Positions 11,163 to 21,248 of a stretch of 64,000 bases of DNA are shown piece by piece. How positions within the stretch are numbered: the stretch's first letter is position 1; the number at the start of each line of letters is the position of its first letter. Below the pieces are notes generated by a model that saw only the letters and a program-made list of their open reading frames with translations, searched no databases and was not told where the DNA came from. The DNA comes from Shinisaurus crocodilurus (taxonomy: Eukaryota > Chordata > Lepidosauria > Squamata > Shinisauridae): contig CM037878.1 of NCBI GenBank assembly GCA_021292165.1, forward strand, positions 16,054,471-16,118,470. The letters run 5' to 3'. The position numbers were made by a program, and so were the translations under genes.

Positions 11163-11867
11163 ACCAACCTGATCATCTATTGTGCATCATTTCCATACAT
11201 TACCCTCTGATTAATACCCTTGTCCTGTTGTGCTGTACACACCTCCTGTTTGTTGAGACCCTGTTTAACCAAACAGTTTTCATAAAGACAACTCTGTTTG
11301 GAGTCGAGCAACAAAAGCACAGGAAGAGGCACAGCCCGCTGAAATGGAAGAGCAGAGAGGAGGTCAAGGAACATGAAAGTGGGCTGGGCCATTTTTGCAT
11401 GTCAACATGACAAAATGGAATAATTTCTTGTGTTCCCCTCAAAATGCAGCTCTTGGGCATCTTTCTTGGTGTCTGCTGAGCTCCTCCTCCTCCTCCTCCT
11501 CATTATTATTATATAACAAAATTTCTTACTGGCAGCTGGAATCATTCCAAAGCCAAGTGAGGGCCTCTGGATGCTCCTGTCTTCTTTTCCCATGAATGCC
11601 TCTGGGCCACATGTGGGGCTCACAGGCTTTGTTAGATGTCAACTGGCTGCAGGCCAATGCTTTCACCCGCAGCATGCCCATTTCGTGATGGCGCCCAGCA
11701 CAGTTTCTCGAAATTGGCAATGTGCCTGCCCATGGGCCTAAAAAGGTTGCCTACCCCTGCCCAGTATGAAGCCCTGTGTTTAATTCTTGGTACTTCTTAG
11801 AATTTTAGGTCGCAGGGCTGAGAGATACCCCCCCCCCCCCGGAAGCTAGGGCATCCATGTTTCCTAC
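11163..11867. other. Unique sequence with a (CTC)n run, no gene seen
   Basis: Contains CTCCTC repeats near 11482-11500 running into ATTATT, and a C tract near 11830. No recognised coding region. Confidence 0.35.
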
Positions 11868-12079
11868 TTTACAGGCCTCTGTTTGTTGTTGTCTTCTATT
11901 TGAAGGGCTGCCCAGTCCAAGTCCTGTCTAAAGATAAAGAACCATAAGAAGGGAACATGGGAGCCTTGAAGTTGTCCAGCAACAGTTAATACCTGGTCAG
12001 GTGACTGAGCAGGAACACGGGTAACCTAGTCACAGTCATCCCCACTATGGTGAGATGCTTTGTATTTCTATTTAAATTA
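11868..12079 (+). mobile_element. Dispersed unclassified repeat ('AGTCCTC' family), copy 2
   Basis: Same order of blocks as 1369-1598: GAAGGGCTGCCCAGTCCAAG, AAAGATAAAGAACCA, GGTGACTGAGCAGG, GTGAGATG and TTTAAATTATAG. The first block is missing its GGTGGCCATG end. Confidence 0.7.
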
Positions 12080-12082
12080 TAG

Positions 12083-12148
12083 AAGGAGCTATCCGTGGTG
12101 TTGAACCCCCCACTCCCAAAATATGTTCAGCACCATGGATAGCTCCTT
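12083..12148. repeat. Short hairpin (about 24-bp arms)
   Basis: AAGGAGCTATCCGTGGTGTT is mirrored by the complement of CACCATGGATAGCTCCTT, with two or three mismatches and a loop of about 18 bases. It abuts the preceding repeat. It could be a tiny MITE or a foldback; there is no evidence that it is transcribed. Confidence 0.7.
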
Positions 12149-12154
12149 AAAAGT

Positions 12155-12602
12155 TCAGACTACAACCCAGAGTGGATACACCACTGGCCAACTAACATTG
12201 GCGCCACCAGCCTCCACTGCACTGTTAGAAAGTTTCTCCTATTGTTTAGCCAAAATCGGCTTCCCTGCAGTACCTACCCACTGGTTCTAGTCTTGCCCTC
12301 TGGAGCCACAGAGAATAAGTCTGCTGCTCCATTGTATGCATGACCGTCTTTCAGATATGTGAAGATCATCATCATGTCTCCCCTTACCCTTAATCTTCTC
12401 TTCTCCAGGCTAAACATACCCAGGTCTTTCCACAGTTTCTCATAGGATTTGGTCTCCACACCCCTCACCTACCCGGTTGCTTTTCTCTGGACGTGCTCCA
12501 ACTTGTCAATGTCCTCCTTAAAATGGGGCGCCCAGAACTGGACACAGTATGCTAAATGTGGCTTGACTAACACAGAGTAGAATGGAACTATTACTTCCCA
12601 TG
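12155..12602 (-). mobile_element. CR1 LINE 3' region, segment 1 of a multiply interrupted copy
   Basis: Read on the minus strand it matches the CR1 3' region of 15797-16256 in structure: TGAGAAACTGTGGAAAGACC, GGAGAAGAGAAGATTAAGGG, GACATGATGATGATCTTCAC, then GAGGGCAAGACTAGAACCAG. The copy continues at 12748-12852, 13335-13364 and 14029-14235. Confidence 0.85.
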
Positions 12603-12610
12603 ATCTAGAC

Positions 12611-12747
12611 CAGGGCTCTCCCAACCTTGGGTCCCCAGATGTTGCTGGACTACAGCTCCCAGAATCCCTTGCCATTAGCCATGCTGTCTGGGTATGCTGG
12701 GAGCTGTAGGCCAGCAACATCTGGGGACCCAAGGTTGGAGATCCTTG
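12611..12747. mobile_element. hAT-like MITE, CAGGGCTCTCCAACC family, inserted in CR1
   Basis: Begins CAGGGCTCTCCCAACC and ends GGTTGGAGATCCTTG. Target duplication ATCTAGAC / ATCTAAAC (7 of 8). The left arm reads GGACTACAGCTCCCAGAATC, an exact fit to the ACTAYRNNNCCCR motif. Confidence 0.9.
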
Positions 12748-12852
12748 ATCTAAACACTCCGCTTCTGTTAATGCTGGCCACTTTTGCATTAGCTTTCTTA
12801 GTGGCCGTACCGCACTGCTGCTGGCTCCTGACCTGCTTCAACTTGTGATCCG
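12748..12852 (-). mobile_element. CR1 LINE, segment 2
   Basis: Continues the same CR1 copy (AATGCTGGCCACTTTTGCAT, GGCCGTACCGCACTGCTG, CAACTTGTGATCCG). It stops exactly at a CTAA that is repeated after the next insertion. Confidence 0.82.
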
Positions 12853-12856
12853 CTAA

Positions 12857-13330
12857 GGGCGCAATCCTATCAATTGCACCCTTTATGCTCATAAGCCCCC
12901 AAACATGGAGGCTTACGAGCATCCAAGTGCAGAGTGGGAGGAGTGGTGGAGGTGACCTCCATCTCCCCACACCTCCCGCTATGCATTTCAGCTAGATGGC
13001 CATTTTTGGCTGCCTAGCTGAGGCGCTTCAGAGGGCGGGGAGGGAAGGAGGCTGGAGTGTCATCAGGATAGCTCGTATCCTGGCGGGCCCAGTCTCCTCC
13101 CCTCCCTGCCCCCTGGAACACCCCCTTTACCCCTCTCCGAGGTTGCTTTTCTGACCTCGGAAAGGCAGTCAGCATGGTTCTTTCGGCACCAGCTGTGGGG
13201 GTGAGGGGGAACAGAGCACAGATCCCTAGCTGTGAGGTCGGAGTTCTGTCTCCGAACTTGGATCTTGGAATCTGAATTATCCTCTGACACACACACCCCA
13301 GACAATGTCTAGGGGCCATAGGATCTCTCT
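12857..13330. mobile_element. 474-bp non-autonomous element with CTAA target duplication
   Basis: Starts GGGCGCAATCCTAT, the terminal word of the palindromic MITEs at 19477 and 21471, and ends in CATAGGATCTCTCT. It sits between two CTAA copies (12853-12856, 13331-13334), and CR1 sequence runs on when it and one CTAA are removed. A 4-bp TTAA-like target suggests piggyBac-type mobilisation. The GC-rich interior is unlike the ACAACTCCCAGC palindrome, so this is a longer relative. Frames at 13014-13319 have no known domain. Confidence 0.75.
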
Positions 13331-13334
13331 CTAA

Positions 13335-13364
13335 GACACCTAGGTGTTTTTCACTGGTACTGCT
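13335..13364 (-). mobile_element. CR1 LINE, segment 3
   Basis: A 30-base piece (GACACCTAGGTGTTTTTCAC) of the same CR1 copy, isolated between the 474-bp element and the solo LTR. Its last five bases CTGCT are the LTR target duplication. Confidence 0.8.
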
Positions 13365-14028
13365 TGTACTGGGAGTCGCGGAAGATGGCGAGGAGTACAG
13401 GAGTGTTGTACAGAGCTCTGCCTCTATTGGGTTTGCTTTAAGAAAGTAGGTTTGCTTTAAGAATCAGCAACTGGCCTTGATTACTTGGCTGCTTGCCAAG
13501 CTGATGCAATCAAGAGCAACTCACCTGCGCGTGATCTGGCTGCTGGCCAGAGGGATGACACTGTAAACAGCACAGGTGCTAACAATGAAGCACGAGGTCT
13601 GCAATCCAAGAAGCTTGGTGCTATTTAAGAAGAGCAAGTGCAGACTGAGGTGGTGGTTGTTGTTGTTGGTTGTTAGTGGTGGTCGTTAGTGGCGGTTGGT
13701 CGGTTGCATGTGGAGTACTGAAGAACTGGAAGGAGCGAGGAGGAGCAGAGGATGCTGTGCAGGGAGCCTTGCAGAAGCCCAACGTGGAAAGCCAATACCC
13801 AGGCAGAGAGCTGCTGGACTTAGCATTCGGGTTGGTTGAACAGTGACTGTGCAGCTAAGGGGTGGGCTTTCCATCAGGGAACTGGGAGTAGCATTGTTGT
13901 GCTTAAGGCTTGGCTTTGCAATAAACATGTTTGGCTTTGAGTTGACTTCCCGGAGGAGTATTTATTATGGTCAGAAAATCCCTCAAAGAACCTTTGCCAA
14001 TCCCTTTTGGGGATCCTGTGGCAAAACA
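13365..14028 (+). mobile_element. Solo LTR (664 bp) inserted in CR1
   Basis: Begins TG (TGTACTGGGAGTCGCGG) and ends CA (GTGGCAAAACA), with a perfect 5-bp target duplication CTGCT at 13360-13364 and 14029-14033. A polyadenylation signal AATAAA lies at 13920-13925. No internal gag-pol sequence is present, as expected after LTR-LTR recombination. A retroviral or Gypsy-type LTR is possible; 5-bp duplications occur in both. Confidence 0.82.
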
Positions 14029-14235
14029 CTGCTGCCAAACCAGCTCTCCCCCATCCTACACTTGTTGTGCCTTTGATATTTTTTTTGTATCCAAATGCAA
14101 GATCTTACATTGATCTCTTTTGAATTTCATCTTGTTAGTTTTTCAGCCCACTTCCCCAACGTGTCAAAATCCTTTTGAATCTTGATCCTGTCTTCTATGA
14201 TGTTGACTACCCCTCCTAGTTTTGTGTCGGGTAGA
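14029..14235 (-). mobile_element. CR1 LINE, segment 4
   Basis: Resumes the copy after the LTR: CCAAACCAGCTCTCCCCCAT, CTTACATTGATCTCTTTTGA and TTGAATCTTGATCCTGTCTT are typical CR1 ORF2 end sequence in reverse. It decays after TTTTGTGTCGGG. Confidence 0.82.
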
Positions 14236-14587
14236 ATGCATACTTGGTGCTCATGCTTAATCTTGACATACATAAAATGTGCATGATTTTTCAGTCCCAT
14301 AACATCAGAATGAAGTTATTCGTTTATTCAGGATTTTGTGCTACTTGTGATTTGATTCTGGGCAAGCATTTCTTCAGTGCTAAAAATACCTTTCTTTCTT
14401 TTTAAGGCTATGTTATTTGTGCGCCATCCCCCCTCTCCCATTTTTCTCCCAGGGCCTTCTGTAAAGGCTCCAATGCATGGCTTTAGGGTGGTCACTTATG
14501 AATTACCCAAAAAAAGGAAAGACAACAACCAAAAAAGAAGATAGTGATTTGCATAAAATTTGCATATGCCAATATTTATTTTCAATT

Positions 14588-14838
14588 TATTCATTATATT
14601 TATATCCCACCTTTTTCTGATTTTTTCTGCAAGGAACCCAAGGCAGCTTACATAATCCTCCTCCTCCTCCTCCTCCTCCTCTCCATCTTATCCTCATAAC
14701 AACCCTTTGAGGTAGGTTAGGCTGAGAGTCCGTGACTGGCCCAAAGTCATCCAGTGAGCTTCATGGCCAAGTGGGGGACTAGAACCCAGATCTCCTGAGT
14801 CCCAGTCCAACACTCTAACCATTACACTACACTGGCTC
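14588..14838 (-). mobile_element. Sauria-type SINE, near full length
   Basis: Minus-strand head GAGCCAGTGTAGTGTAATGG, B-box-like GGTTCTAGTCCCC, body TGGGCCAGTCACGGACTC and GGTTGTTATGAGGATAAGAT, tail with (GGA)n expansion and AATAAAT. The (TCC)n run near 14660 lies at the same position in other copies (37310, 47830, 50990). Confidence 0.88.
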
Positions 14839-14868
14839 AATTCAGAATATGCAATTTAGAGATACTTT

Positions 14869-15115
14869 ATTATAATTTAAATAGAAATATAGTTCATCTC
14901 ACCACAGTGTGGAAGATGGTGATCAGGTGACCTGTGTGCCTTGCTCAGTCTGCTGCAGTCCAGATGTTAACTCATGATGATTCTTTATCTTTAACCAGAT
15001 TTGGACTGGACACAGCCCTTCACATAGAGGACACCTTCAAAATAGAGGACAAAAGAGTGGCAGCTCTTCAAATAGAGGACTGTCCTCTGTAAAAGAGGAC
15101 ACATGGCCACCCTAA
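14869..15115 (-). mobile_element. Dispersed unclassified repeat ('AGTCCTC' family), copy 3, inverted
   Basis: Complement of copies 1 and 2: TTTAAATAGAAATATAG, CATCTCACCACAGTG, TTCTTTATCTTTAACCAG, then two AAATAGAGGAC words and GGCCACCCTAAA. It shows the AGAGGAC-rich end absent from copy 2. Confidence 0.75.
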
Positions 15116-15249
15116 AGTAGCTTGTGGGTACCGAGTACCACTTGGGGCCATGCTTCCTCAGTGTCTGCTAGGTGAGGCAATTTAGTAATTTCTATTTGGA
15201 ATTAAACATGGCTCGGGGAGCGCACACTTCATTACGATGCCTGACAATT

Positions 15250-15320
15250 TATTTATTTATTTATTTATTTATTTTATTATATTTATACCCCACCTTTTTT
15301 CCTGCAAGGAACCCAAGACA
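15250..15320 (-). mobile_element. Sauria-type SINE, tail fragment
   Basis: A long (ATTT)n run and the TTATACCCCACCTTTTTTCC / TGCAAGGAACCCAAG tail only; the head and body are missing. Confidence 0.75.
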
Positions 15321-15510
15321 AGATTTACTTTCAGGACATACGTAACAGTAGTAGTAGGCCACCCATTTTAATTAATCAAATGGGAAGGTGACACACCCAG
15401 GCCAGTGATTCACGCAGAGATGTGGAAGGGAAGCTCTTCTGAGAATGGGTCATTTTTAACGTTTCTCTGCCTCGAATGGGATTGGGGTCATTCTTCAGCC
15501 CCCTCAGAGC

Positions 15511-15702
15511 GAGGGCCAGTAGCTTGGTGGTTTGGCATGTGCTTTGCATGCAAAGGGTCCCAGGTTTGATCCCGGCATCTCCAGGTGGCGCCAGGAAGGA
15601 ATCCTGCCTGAAACCCTGAAAAGCTGCTGTCAGTCAGAGTTGACAAGACTGGGCTAGAAGGACCCAGGGTCTGACTCAGTTTCAGGCAGCTTCTTATCTT
15701 CC
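15511..15702 (+). mobile_element. tRNA-Ala-like SINE with CR1-like tail
   Basis: Head GAGGGCCAGTAGCTTGGTGG with TTTGCATGCAAAGG and a degenerate B box (GGTTTGATCCC), then CATCTCCAGGTGG, CAGTCAGAGTTGACAAGACT and GGGTCTGACTCAGTTTCAGG. Homologous copies at 47557, 54421, 54609, 54895 and 57998 fix the boundaries. The tail resembles the CR1 end at 46590-46640 (TTGGTCTGATCCAGTATG). Confidence 0.82.
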
Positions 15703-15796
15703 GTTGTTCCCTCCCTCCCGCGCTAGCATGAGAGTGGAGCTACTTTCCTTCGCAAGAGGCTGATTGGAAGCTGGCTTGCCAGGACCCTCCCAAACT

Positions 15797-16256
15797 GGAG
15801 AGGGTTCAGAGGAGGGCAACAAGGATGATAAAGGGACTGGAAACAAGGCCCTATGAGGAGAGACTGAAAGCACTGGGCATGTTTAGCCTTCAGAAGAGGA
15901 GACTGAGGGGAGATATGATGATCGCACTCTTCCAGTACTTGAAGGGATGTCACACAGAGGAGGGCCAGGATCTCTTCTCGATCATCCCAGTTTGCAGGAC
16001 ACGGAATCATGGGCTCAAGTGACAGGAACCCAGATTCCACCTAAACATCAGGAAAAATTTCCTGACTGTCAGAGCAATACGCCAATGGAACCAACTACCT
16101 AGGGAGGTGGTGGGCTCTCCCACTCTGGAGGCATTCAAGGTGCAGCTGGACGGCCATCTGTCAGGGATGCTTTGACCTGGATTCCTGCATTGAGCAGGGG
16201 GTTGGACTCGATGGCCTTGTAGGCCCCTTCCAACTCTACTTTTCTATGATTCTATG
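15797..16256 (+). mobile_element. CR1 LINE 3' end
   Basis: About 460 bases of the CR1 3' region: GGAGAGACTGAAAGCACTGG, GAGACTGAGGGGAGATATGA, CATCAGGAAAAATTTCCTGA, CCAATGGAACCAACTACC and a terminal GAGCAGGGGGTTGGACTCGA block, ending in the CR1-diagnostic TTCTATGATTCTATG direct repeat. 5'-truncated and not coding. Its terminal block is the tail of the 5S-derived SINEs in this window. Confidence 0.92.
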
Positions 16257-16900
16257 CCTTTATATGATCCTTTTGCTTTCTCAAACCACACGCCAGTGTG
16301 GCCCCGTTGCACGCTTGGGGAATGACTGGCTCTCAGCGCACGTGATGGTTTTATTTTGGTTGCAGAACGAATGTCCAGTTCTTGCAGGGGACCGCCTCCT
16401 CCTCCTCTCCCCACTCATTAATCTCCGAGGGTTCACTTTCTCTCATTCATGCTTGCCCTGTGAGAAAGCATACGAATGCTGTTGGACCACCTCACCAACC
16501 GCTTGCAGCGAGAGAGAGAATGGCCGAGATGTCCCCGATAATTTGTGTGTTTTCTCATGCAGTTCTGTTTACCTCGGAGAATAGCTCGGATTCATGGGGT
16601 GGCTCATCTGTTTGTTTCCCAGGAGTGTCCCTCCTCCTCAGGTACAAATGGCTTGTTGTTCCCCAGGCCTGTCTGCCTCCTTGGTGACGGATAGATGAGA
16701 ACCGCTCCCTTTGCTTTGGGAATCTCATGTGATCTGGGTCGCCTCGGTGGCAGGCAGAGTTGAAGGGATTTAAAGAGGGGGCAGTTAACGCTATGAGAAC
16801 TGGAGTGGGGCGGGGGAAGGAAGACTTCCTAACTCTTCTTGGAGGTGTGGGATTGCCTAGTCTTAACACTACGCCTGCTACAGTTTCCCAGAATTTAGAG
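16257..16900. other. Unique sequence, no gene seen
   Basis: Plus-strand frames at 16246-16584 and 16382-16687 and a minus frame at 16555-16956 overlap one another and lack known domains. The first begins inside the CR1 tail. Confidence 0.4.
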
Positions 16901-16907
16901 CAAAGCA

Positions 16908-16928
16908 AGTGTGTGTGTGTGTGTGTGT
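16908..16928. repeat. (GT)n microsatellite
   Basis: About ten GT units; accounts for the THTHTH stretch of the minus-strand frame across it. Confidence 0.85.
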
Positions 16929-16977
16929 AGCTTGTAAAATGGCCAGATAGAAACACAGCAAGCTACCAGTTCTCTTT

Positions 16978-17046
16978 CATTCTGGCTGGGGGATGCTGGG
17001 AATTGTAATCCAACACATCTAGAGGGCACCACGTTGGGGAAGTCTG
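16978..17046. mobile_element. hAT-like MITE half, 'CTTCCCCAACCTGG' family
   Basis: GGGATGCTGGGAATTGTAAT and CACCACGTTGGGGAAGTCTG correspond to one arm and one terminus of the element at 54747-54869. The other half is missing. Confidence 0.7.
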
Positions 17047-17052
17047 ATGTAG

Positions 17053-17297
17053 AGAGCCAGTGTGGCATAGTGGTGAGAGTGTTGGACTGGGACTTGGGAG
17101 ATCTGGGTTCTAGTCCCCGCTCAGCCATGAAACTCACTGGGTGACTTTGGGCCAGTCACTGTCTGACTCTCAGCCTAACCTACCTCACAGGGTTGTTGTG
17201 AGGATAAAAATGGAGAGGCGGAGGAGGAGGATTATGTAAGCCGCCTTGGGTTCCTTGCAGGAAAAAAGGCAGGGTACAAATATAATAAATAAATAAA
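17053..17297 (+). mobile_element. Sauria-type SINE, full length
   Basis: Clean plus-strand reference copy for the window. Head GAGAGCCAGTGTGGCATAGT (A-box region) and GGTTCTAGTCCCCGC (B-box-like), then GGGCCAGTCACTG, CTCAGCCTAACCTACCTCAC, GGTTGTTGTGAGGATAAAAA, GTAAGCCGCCTTGGGTTCC and a tail of TATAATAAATAAATAAA. RNA polymerase III would be expected to start at the head; no transcription evidence is available. Confidence 0.93.
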
Positions 17298-18014
17298 CTA
17301 CAGGGGTTTTGGGGAATGCATCATGTGCTGTGTGTGTGAGTGAGCCAGACACTGCAGTACTGAGAAAAAAATCCTAGTGTAGATTAGCCCCAGGTGTGGT
17401 GATGGCCCCAGTCCTAGGTTCGTCGCTGTGGGAAACAGGCTGCTGGATTTGATGGACGTTTGGTGTGCTCCAGCCAGATTCTTCTTAGATTTTGTATTCT
17501 CATTTTGACGGCGATCAACGCCAGGCACAAATACATGTGGGTGTACAGCAATCCTAGTCTTTCTGGAGCATTAGATGCTTATCATTTCCATCATGGCGGG
17601 TTGGTTCATGCATAGAATCAACTGCTTCTCCCTCTCCTTTCACATGAACTGTTGGCTATCGTAGGACCGGTATGTAGTCCATTGACTATAGCAGGTCCTG
17701 GAAGCAGCCAGAACCTAAGCACTGTGGCAAGGACCACTGCTGATGCTTGTCCTGGGCCCCTGTTTCATTTTTTTTTTTCCCTGTCCCAGTCCTCAGATCA
17801 CAGTGTCTCTTGAACATTATGGGGAATTTAAATGGTGGCTAGACTTGGAGTGCTGCTGCTGGTGCTCCTGCCTGCCACCAGCTAAGTCCACCAGGGTCCA
17901 TTGATGGGAGAGGGCCCCCACCAGAGACCACTTTGCCCAGGGCCTCTTCAAACATGGAGCTGGCCCTGGATGTAGGCTGTAAGCCCTCTGGGCAGGGTTT
18001 GGAGGGCAACAGTG
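17298..18014. other. Unique sequence, no gene seen
   Basis: No recognised repeat. Frames at 17298-17528 and 17817-18131 lack known domains. Confidence 0.35.
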
Positions 18015-18385
18015 GGCAGAATCCAACGGGGTGCTTACATACACACACCCTCCAGTTCCTTTCTGCCCCGCCGAATCCCTTCCACAAGCCGTGGGTCCTG
18101 ATAATTCCATTGTGCATGTGGGACCCACCACTGGTGCAAGGGAGACTTAGCGCTTCCTAGGGGAAGCCCCAAAAAATGAGTGGAAACACTCATTTCTGGA
18201 AGGAGGCAGGTTGGCGGAGCTCCCTTATGAGAGCTCTCCTTCCAGAAGCCAGCATTTCCACTTATTTCGGGCAGCCCCAGAAGCACTAAATCACCATTGT
18301 GAAAGCGGTGGGGGCTGCTTGCGCAACAGAATTGGTGTGCTGTAGGGGAATTGGCGGGGACGTACATGCCCTGTTGGATTCTGCC
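18015..18385. mobile_element. MITE-like element with GGCAGAATCCAAC ends
   Basis: Starts GGCAGAATCCAACGGGGTGC and ends with CATGCCCTGTTGGATTCTGC(C), an inverted match over about 19 bases with few mismatches. Internal inverted pieces (TTTCTGGAAGGAG against CTCCTTCCAGAA) make the middle self-complementary. No clean target duplication. No other copy in the window. Confidence 0.65.
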
Positions 18386-18449
18386 TAGTGTTAGTGTAGT
18401 GGTTAGAGCGTAGGGGAGAGCAGAGTGTAGAAGGGTTGAGAGTCAGTGT

Positions 18450-18580
18450 CATAGATTTCATAGATTTCATAGATCATAGAGTTGGAAGGAGCCTACAAGG
18501 CTATCGAGTCCAACCCCCTGCTCAGTGCAGGAAACTAGAGGAGGGGTCTCCCATCCAAGTAATAACCAGGCCTGACCCTG
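18450..18580 (-). mobile_element. 5S rRNA-derived SINE, 3' two thirds
   Basis: Minus strand: CAGGGTCAGGCCTGGTTATT and ACTTGGATGGGAGACCCC are 5S rRNA internal-promoter-region sequence. These are followed by the CR1-type tail AGCAGGGGGTTGGACTCGAT and (ATCTATGAA)n. The 5S head is cut at the MITE junction. Confidence 0.85.
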
Positions 18581-18586
18581 TTAGAG

Positions 18587-18727
18587 CAGGGCTCTCCAAC
18601 CTTGGGTTCCCAGATATTGCTGGCCTACTCAACTCCCGGTATACCCAGCCAGCACGGCTAATGGCAAGGGATTCTGGGAGCTGTAGTCCAGCAACATCTG
18701 GGGACCCAAGGCTGCTGGAGAGCCCTG
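18587..18727. mobile_element. hAT-like MITE, CAGGGCTCTCCAACC family
   Basis: Starts CAGGGCTCTCCAACCTTGGG; ends CTGGAGAGCCCTG. Target duplication TGTTAGAG / GGTTAGAG (7 of 8). On its right lies a piece of a Sauria-type SINE (TTAGAGTGTTGGACTGGG, 18728-18805), so it landed at or near a SINE head. Confidence 0.85.
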
Positions 18728-18805
18728 GGTTAGAGTGTTGGACTGGGACTGTGGGGCTTGGGTTCTAGTCCCCACACAGCCATGAAGCTCACTGGGTGTT
18801 TCATC
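18728..18805 (+). mobile_element. Sauria-type SINE fragment
   Basis: GGTTAGAGTGTTGGACTGGG to CAGCCATGAAGCTCACTGGG, i.e. the tRNA-related part only; a possible remote 5' piece lies at 18390-18420 (GTTAGTGTAGTGGTTAGAGC). Confidence 0.75.
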
Positions 18806-19476
18806 TAGCTGTGGGTCCAGCAAGACCTGGTCCTTGCTTCCCTGGATCATTACACCTGGCCGGGGAGGATGGGGCCTGACTGACTCCAGCTACAAAAGCT
18901 GCTCCTGCTTTTGCACACACCCCCTTTTGACCTTAGTATAATTATTATCGAATTGTTTTATGGTTATCTGTAATTATTTCTATTGTGGTTTTTTTAATGT
19001 TATATTTAGTGCTTTTTGATATTTTGTAAATTAATTATATTTACTGTTCTCTGATATTTTGTTAATTTTTAAAATATTATATAGAGTGGTTCGGTTGCTT
19101 GCACCTCATATTGCTTTTCAAAAACAGTATTTATTTAACCCTTTCCGTTGAACAGTCAAATGTCAACTGTGCCTCTTCCACAACACTGTCCGTTTAGGAA
19201 TGGGCCATTTCACACTGAACTGGTATCAAACTTGGATTTGCGGCCAACTGTCTGGGACTCCCTAACAGCTTCTGGTATGGATTCAGAAAAGCCCTAAAAT
19301 TAGAGCCCTACTCAGGTGTCCTTCTAGTTCTTACCATGTATAATGCATAAGGAGAGGGAGCGCTCCAACCCCACGCCCCCCACCTCTGTTGTTGCATCCG
19401 TTGCCCTCAACTCGTGGAGGGCGGCTGTCTGAAGAAGAGAGCCCACTGTATCCATGGAGGCTCTACATGTGATTAA

Positions 19477-19592
19477 GGGCGCAATCCTATGCATATTTAG
19501 ACAGAAAAATGGACTACAACTCCCAGCATGCCCCAGCCAGCATGGCTGGCTGGGGCATGCTGGGAGTTGTAGTCCATTTTTCTGTCTAAACA
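19477..19592. mobile_element. Palindromic MITE, GGGCGCAATCCTATGCAT family (TTAA class)
   Basis: Preceded by TTAA (19473-19476). Arms run from GGGCGCAATCCTATGCATAT through TTTAGACAGAAAAATGGACT to ACTACAACTCCCAGCATGCC, and back. The right end is cut after CTGTCTAAACAT. This copy has the exact ACTACAACTCCCA core on both arms. Confidence 0.85.
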
Positions 19593-19601
19593 TTTATTTT
19601 T

Positions 19602-19700
19602 TCTTTCTTTATTTAATACATTTTTATACTGTCCAATAGCCGAAGCTCTCTGGGCAGTTTACGACAGTTAAAATCATAAAATACAATATAAAATATAAAA
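19602..19700 (-). mobile_element. L2-type LINE 3' tail fragment
   Basis: Complement of the L2 end at 48530-48565: ACTGTCCAATAGCCGAAGCT, GGGCAGTTTACGACAGTTAA. Only the 3' UTR remains. Confidence 0.7.
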
Positions 19701-20149
19701 TTTAAAACCACAGATTAGAAACAAGCAGCAGAGCTAGCAGCAGCAGCAGTTACAATAACGGAATTAAAAACAATTACAAGATTAAAACGATTAAAATGAT
19801 TATGGACAGGATTGTGCCGTAAGAAACTTTCCCAACTATTTATACGGTCGGTTTTGCAACACAGTGCCCATAAGAGAGAGAGACCCCCCTCAATGGCACG
19901 GCGCACCCCACAGAACCTTAACCTGGAACTCTGCATGGAAAGAGAGACTCTTGAGTCATCCCCGTTATTAAAGGCGTCGTGTCTTCCTCTTGGCTTTATT
20001 TTTTAACACATTTATGATGACTTCCCACTTGGGCATATGACGGCAGGCAAGGCAATTTGCCCGCTCTGACTTCCTCTCTGTTTCTGGGTGGTGGTGGAGG
20101 ATGGGGAATCCTGTTGATTTCATTCTCTTCTCCTTTTCCCCCACCCTGT

Positions 20150-20440
20150 CCCTCCAGTTGAAAACAGAATCTATGATTTCTATCATTTCCACTTAGATAG
20201 AAATATGTTGTGAAAGGTAATTTTATTGCGGAGAAATAATCTTCGTAATGTCAGCCATTATTTCACTCTCAGTGTGACAAGCGGGGTAAGTGTTGGAAAT
20301 CGCTGTATATTTCAGCTAAAGTATCTTGACAACACAAACCAAGAGGAAAGAGGCAGTCTCTTTTGTTAATGAAAACTGCACTGTTATTTCAGCGTATAAT
20401 GGAGAGATTCATGTAAATGATTGCCTGTCGTCTGACTGAA
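20150..20440. other. Unique, possibly constrained non-coding stretch
   Basis: No repeat match. AT-rich complex sequence with ATTTTATTGCGGAGAAATAA, GTCAGCCATTATTTCACTCT and GCACTGTTATTTCAGCG words. It resembles regulatory conserved elements more than the flanking repeats do; alignment to other amniotes would decide. Confidence 0.3.
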
Positions 20441-21244
20441 AGAAAAAGAACGGAATGGGGGGGGGCAGGTAGGGAGGAAAAAACACCCATCAGGAAAAGC
20501 AATTGCTGTCCTTCGTTGAATATCTTAATCTTGTCCCTTTTTTTATTATTATTTTTGTTATTATTATCCACGTCTTCTTCTTCGTTGCTTTTTTTTTTGG
20601 AGGGTGCCGACTTTGATATCACACACTTCCTTGTAGGGGAGGCCTTCTTGGGTCCCAAAGGGCACAATGGTGTGTGTTGGGGTCACATTGTCAAGTGCTC
20701 AGCAATCACAGCACCCCCCCACAAAAACCCCCAGGTTCCATTCCGGGGACCTGGATGGGGGCGTGATTTTGGAAAATCCAAGGCACATGGGAGCTCCCAC
20801 TCCCACTCATTTGATTTTTCTAAGGAGCATGGCATGCTGGATAATTCTGCCTGTACAATCCAGCCCACAGCTGTGCGCCTTGGCACATGTGACTTGCAGC
20901 GAGAACAAAACCTTACAGCGTTGTTGTTGGGATTTTTTTTTAAAAGCTAGAAAAGAAACAATTTAAGACTAACATTCATTTCTAGGAAAAGACCTCTAGA
21001 CGGGCCATTTAGTCTGACGTTTGGTGATGGTTTTACGACGGCTCATACCCAGGAAAATCCAGTTGTACTTTGGCCTGTGGCTTTCCTTCATAGGGATATC
21101 TCTTCTGGCACATTTTAACGAGTGTTCACTCATGCTATGCTAACCATTACAACAATCTTGTAAGGTAACTCAGTCATATGAAACTCATATCACAGCTGGG
21201 GGTGGGGAAGCTGCTGAGGTTGGGAGAGAACAACTCGCATAGGG
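20441..21244. other. Unique sequence, no gene accepted
   Basis: A 177-codon frame (20417-20950) runs through a poly-Leu/Ser tract coded by a T-rich run and has no known domain. I regard it as a chance frame. Confidence 0.4.
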
Positions 21245-21248
21245 CTAA

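Noticed and set aside
20417..20950. 177-codon plus-strand frame as a gene
   Set aside because: Its hydrophobic run (ILILSLFLLLFLLLL) is coded by a T-rich low-complexity tract; no domain, and competing frames overlap on both strands.
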